This document shows, piece after piece, positions 10,740-13,079 of a DNA stretch of 13,079 nt. Made by a program: the position numbers and the translations under genes. Each line of letters opens with the position of its first letter. The first letter of the stretch is position 1. The notes under the pieces are model-generated. The model did no database searches and was not told where the DNA came from. It was given only the letters and a program-made list of their open reading frames with translations. The stretch comes from Ardenticatenia bacterium (GTDB taxonomy: Bacteria; Chloroflexota; Anaerolineae; Aggregatilineales; Ch27): NCBI GenBank assembly GCA_026983935.1, contig JALSTC010000397.1, forward strand, positions 1-13,079, read 5' to 3'.

Positions 10740-13079
10740 TCAAGCGCGGAACCTGCGCCCGAAGTAGCCGCTCAAAAAACGCATGACTTCCAGTGCCGAC
10801 TTTGGCTCGCGGGTGCCGCTTTCCAGGCTCCGCCCCAGGCCGCTGTCATTCAGCGCTCTTTCGTCCCCGCTGTCGCTGATCATCCCGATCAGGGTCGCCA
10901 GCGCCTGCGTGTCCATAGCGAAGGTGTCATAAAGCCGGCGCTGGTCGTAAAGGCGCATACTCTTCCACAGGCTGTCCACCTCTGCATAGAAGGCGGAGGT
11001 TGTCAGTGCAGGGGGCTTGCCCGGTGGGAATGCGGCCAACAGGCGCTCCAGCAGGCGGCGAGTGGTATCCGCCTCCTTGAACAGCATACTGACCGAGCGG
11101 TGTCCGGTCACGTGGTGCATGGCCTCCCACTCCAGGTCTGGCGGCAGATGCAGCCCTTTACTGAAGTGTCCCCCGATTCCCAGCAGCGCGTCCACCGCAC
11201 TGCGTGGCGCAGCGGTGCCCTCCAGCAGTTGCTGCTCGAAGCTGGCGCGTCTGCGCCCCCGTCCACGTGCGCTGCCCAACTGGTACACAAGGCGGGCTAT
11301 GATCAGCAGATCGCCGCTGAGGCGGTCACGTTCGCGGTCGGAAAGCCCGCCGGACATGGCATCAAGATCGCTGCGCAGCCGTTTGAGCGTGGGATAGGGT
11401 TTTCTGACGTAGGCGGCAAGAATATCGGCCAGCAGCCCGGCGGCGACGTGTACATCCTCCGCGAAAGTCTCCAGGCCGGTGTTGCCGGTCATGGTGCTGA
11501 CTGTGACCGTGGCCCGCAGCATCTCCTCGACCTGCTTGCCCAGTTTTTTCCCGATCACCTGCGGGATGCGCTGCGCCCATTCCGGGGAAGCCCAGCGGGC
11601 GTAGCGGCGCAGCAGTTCCAGGGCCGCCTCTCGCACGTCCCGATTCCAGTTCAGCAGCGCCCAGATGCGCCCGATGACGTTCAGGCCGTCCTGTGCGCCG
11701 CCCACACTTTCGGTGATGGCTGCTGCCAGCCGGACTGTGTTGTTGACATCCTTCCGCCTGGCGTGATATTCCAACAAATGCAGCGCAGTGTCATATCCGA
11801 CCACCTTGATCAGATGAGCATCCCCGCTCATGGCGCTGCTCAGCCGCCGGATCAGCGGTTCCAGTGCCGGATCGAACTGCTTGTTGAGCAGCGCACCCCG
11901 GTAGGCCATCGCTTTCGGGACGGGCTTCAATCCCAGCCTGGCAATGGTTTCCACTGCGGTGAGGAGCTGTTCCGCATCCAGCGTTGTATGTTCGAAAATG
12001 TCACTGACCCAGGGGGCGAAGTTGATCTGTGCATCTCCCCGGAACAGGGCAGCGGAGGCTCGTTCCAGCAGCGCCACCAGGCCCTGGTAGTCGCCCATTT
12101 GCAGCAGGATTTCCGCCAGATAGCGCGGTCCCGGCGGCTCAAGCAGCGTCAGCAGTTCCGGCGTGCTCAGGTCTTCCACAACATGGGAAAGAACCGCCGC
12201 AAAGCGACCCTGCCAGGGTGAGCGGGCCAGCGCGGCCAGCCGTTCCAGCGTTTTGGTGTCAATCAGGTCAGGCCGTTCCAGAGTCTGTGTCCACTCGACC
12301 AGCCGCCCCAGCACGACCGGTTCCCAGTCTTCGCCAAATGCGGCGGCAACCCTGGCCAGCATCCCCGGCGGGGCGGGTGTGGGCTGTCCCGGCTTCAGGT
12401 GGGGCAGTGCGGCGCGGAACGCTTTGGGGAGCTGCCGGGCAAAAGAGGGGGTGGGTGTCAGGCGCTGGAAGGGCGCTGCCGGGAGATGATCGGCAGCCAG
12501 CAGGAACAGAATCTGCGCCAGTTCCGATGACTGCTCGGCCAGTGGCAGGGCGGCTTCCAGCAGGTCGGAGGCGGCTTCCCCGATCATCACGGCTTCGCTG
12601 ACGTGCTGCAGCTCTTCCAGAAACGTGATCGCCGCTGCGACGTCTCGTTCTGCCGCCAGCTTGTTCAGGTAAGCCAGGGCCGACTGGTAAGCCCGCTGCC
12701 GCCAGGCAAAGCCTTCCGGGCCAAGCGGATCTGCCAGCCAGCCGGCGATCATCTGGTAGGCCACATAGGTCTTGCCTTCGGCAATGGCCTCATCCAGCAT
12801 TTCCAGGGCGGCATCTGCCACGTCAGGATGCAGCCGCGCCTGGACGCCGATGATCCTGGCGGGGGTAGGGTCTTCCAGCGCCAGGGCAAAGGCCAGCAGA
12901 TGGCGGGCATAGCGCACACGCAGCTCATCATCGAGCGTGGGGTCTTCCCCCAGTACAGCGGCCACCATGCCGCTGTCGGCGGGCTGTCCTTCGGTGACGG
13001 CGGCGTCCAGCGCCGCGCGCCGGGCGGCCCAGCCCAGGGCTTCCGCCAGCGACTCTCCGCGGGTCAGCCGCCAGCCTGC
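10740..13079 (-). CDS. Large alpha-helical repeat-like protein of unknown function, N-terminus beyond the window
   Basis: The frame is open from the right edge to a TGA at 10742-10740, giving 779 visible residues. Codons to the right of the internal ATG at 12968 read on without a stop (LTRGESLAEALGWAARRAAL), so the true start is outside the window. I do not recognise the family. The sequence is rich in Leu, Ala, Arg and Glu and breaks into many amphipathic helices separated by short Pro/Gly turns, for example LAEILLQMGDYQGLVALLERA, which suggests HEAT- or TPR-like solenoid packing. There is no signal peptide, membrane helix, cysteine pair, P-loop or catalytic motif that I can see. A basic run RGRGRRR lies around 11246-11266, and the protein ends in FLSGYFGRRFRA. 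The coding strand is G/C-rich with consistent codon use, and the reading is uninterrupted, so it is a real gene. A scaffold or adaptor role would be a guess. Confidence 0.8.
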   Translation of the reverse strand, partial: AGWRLTRGESLAEALGWAARRAALDAAVTEGQPADSGMVAAVLGEDPTLDDELRVRYARHLLAFALALEDPTPARIIGVQARLHPDVADAALEMLDEAIAEGKTYVAYQMIAGWLADPLGPEGFAWRQRAYQSALAYLNKLAAERDVAAAITFLEELQHVSEAVMIGEAASDLLEAALPLAEQSSELAQILFLLAADHLPAAPFQRLTPTPSFARQLPKAFRAALPHLKPGQPTPAPPGMLARVAAAFGEDWEPVVLGRLVEWTQTLERPDLIDTKTLERLAALARSPWQGRFAAVLSHVVEDLSTPELLTLLEPPGPRYLAEILLQMGDYQGLVALLERASAALFRGDAQINFAPWVSDIFEHTTLDAEQLLTAVETIARLGLKPVPKAMAYRGALLNKQFDPALEPLIRRLSSAMSGDAHLIKVVGYDTALHLLEYHARRKDVNNTVRLAAAITESVGGAQDGLNVIGRIWALLNWNRDVREAALELLRRYARWASPEWAQRIPQVIGKKLGKQVEEMLRATVTVSTMTGNTGLETFAEDVHVAAGLLADILAAYVRKPYPTLKRLRSDLDAMSGGLSDRERDRLSGDLLIIARLVYQLGSARGRGRRRASFEQQLLEGTAAPRSAVDALLGIGGHFSKGLHLPPDLEWEAMHHVTGHRSVSMLFKEADTTRRLLERLLAAFPPGKPPALTTSAFYAEVDSLWKSMRLYDQRRLYDTFAMDTQALATLIGMISDSGDERALNDSGLGRSLESGTREPKSALEVMRFLSGYFGRRFRA

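Noticed and set aside
11100..12221. 373-codon plus-strand open frame
   Set aside because: It is the shadow of the large minus-strand gene; its translation has no motif and an irregular composition rich in Gln, Arg, Pro and Cys.

Overview
The window is about 13 kb of GC-rich, gene-dense bacterial chromosome. It has no tRNA or rRNA genes, CRISPR arrays, transposases or phage genes that I can see. The best taxonomic guess is Chloroflexota, probably Anaerolineae-like. This rests on exported proteins with Thr/Pro linkers of the TPTPTPTNTPTP type, an MA-like secreted metallopeptidase, a stand-alone V4R-domain protein and a bare TPR-bearing CheR, all of which I associate with that phylum. It is inference from style, not a database match.

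Layout. (1) 2-784, plus strand: the 3' two-thirds of an ornithine aminotransferase, closed by a hairpin at 822-850. (2) 785-1215: a non-coding stretch with an extended -10 box, then a tight two-gene unit of a STAS-domain protein (1216-1608) and an NFU/NifU-C Fe-S scaffold domain (1612-1881), ended by a good terminator. (3) 2047-2976: a ten-helix EamA/DMT exporter; 3070-3705: a V4R small-molecule-binding protein. (4) 3797-6970, minus strand: a 1057-residue lipoprotein combining an Ala/Gln-rich coiled coil, a Pro/Thr linker, three PsbP/DcrB-like domains, an apparently intact staphylococcal-nuclease domain and two SH3-like modules. It starts at a TTG codon. (5) 7116-8363, plus strand: a divergently transcribed secreted HExxH metallopeptidase. 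(6) 8456-9193, minus strand: a two-domain thioredoxin whose N-terminal half lacks the CxxC. (7) 9353-10732, plus strand: a CheR methyltransferase with three C-terminal TPRs. (8) 10740-13079, minus strand: a large helical protein of unknown function that runs off the right edge.

How they fit together. There is no single long operon. Only the STAS-NFU pair is clearly co-translated. The exported nuclease lipoprotein and the exported metallopeptidase share a 145-bp divergent promoter region and make a plausible cell-surface polymer-degradation pair. Convergent gene ends carry shared hairpins (3743-3767 and 8383-8426), except for the last pair, which is separated by only 7 bp. Five genes have a TATACT/TACAAT-like -10 box ending 40-44 nt before the chosen start codon. 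This supports the trimmed starts given here over longer upstream readings.

The most interesting items are the architecture of the nuclease lipoprotein, the divergent nuclease/peptidase unit, the STAS protein with Ala at the usual phospho-Ser position paired with an Fe-S scaffold, and the unrecognised helical protein at the right edge.
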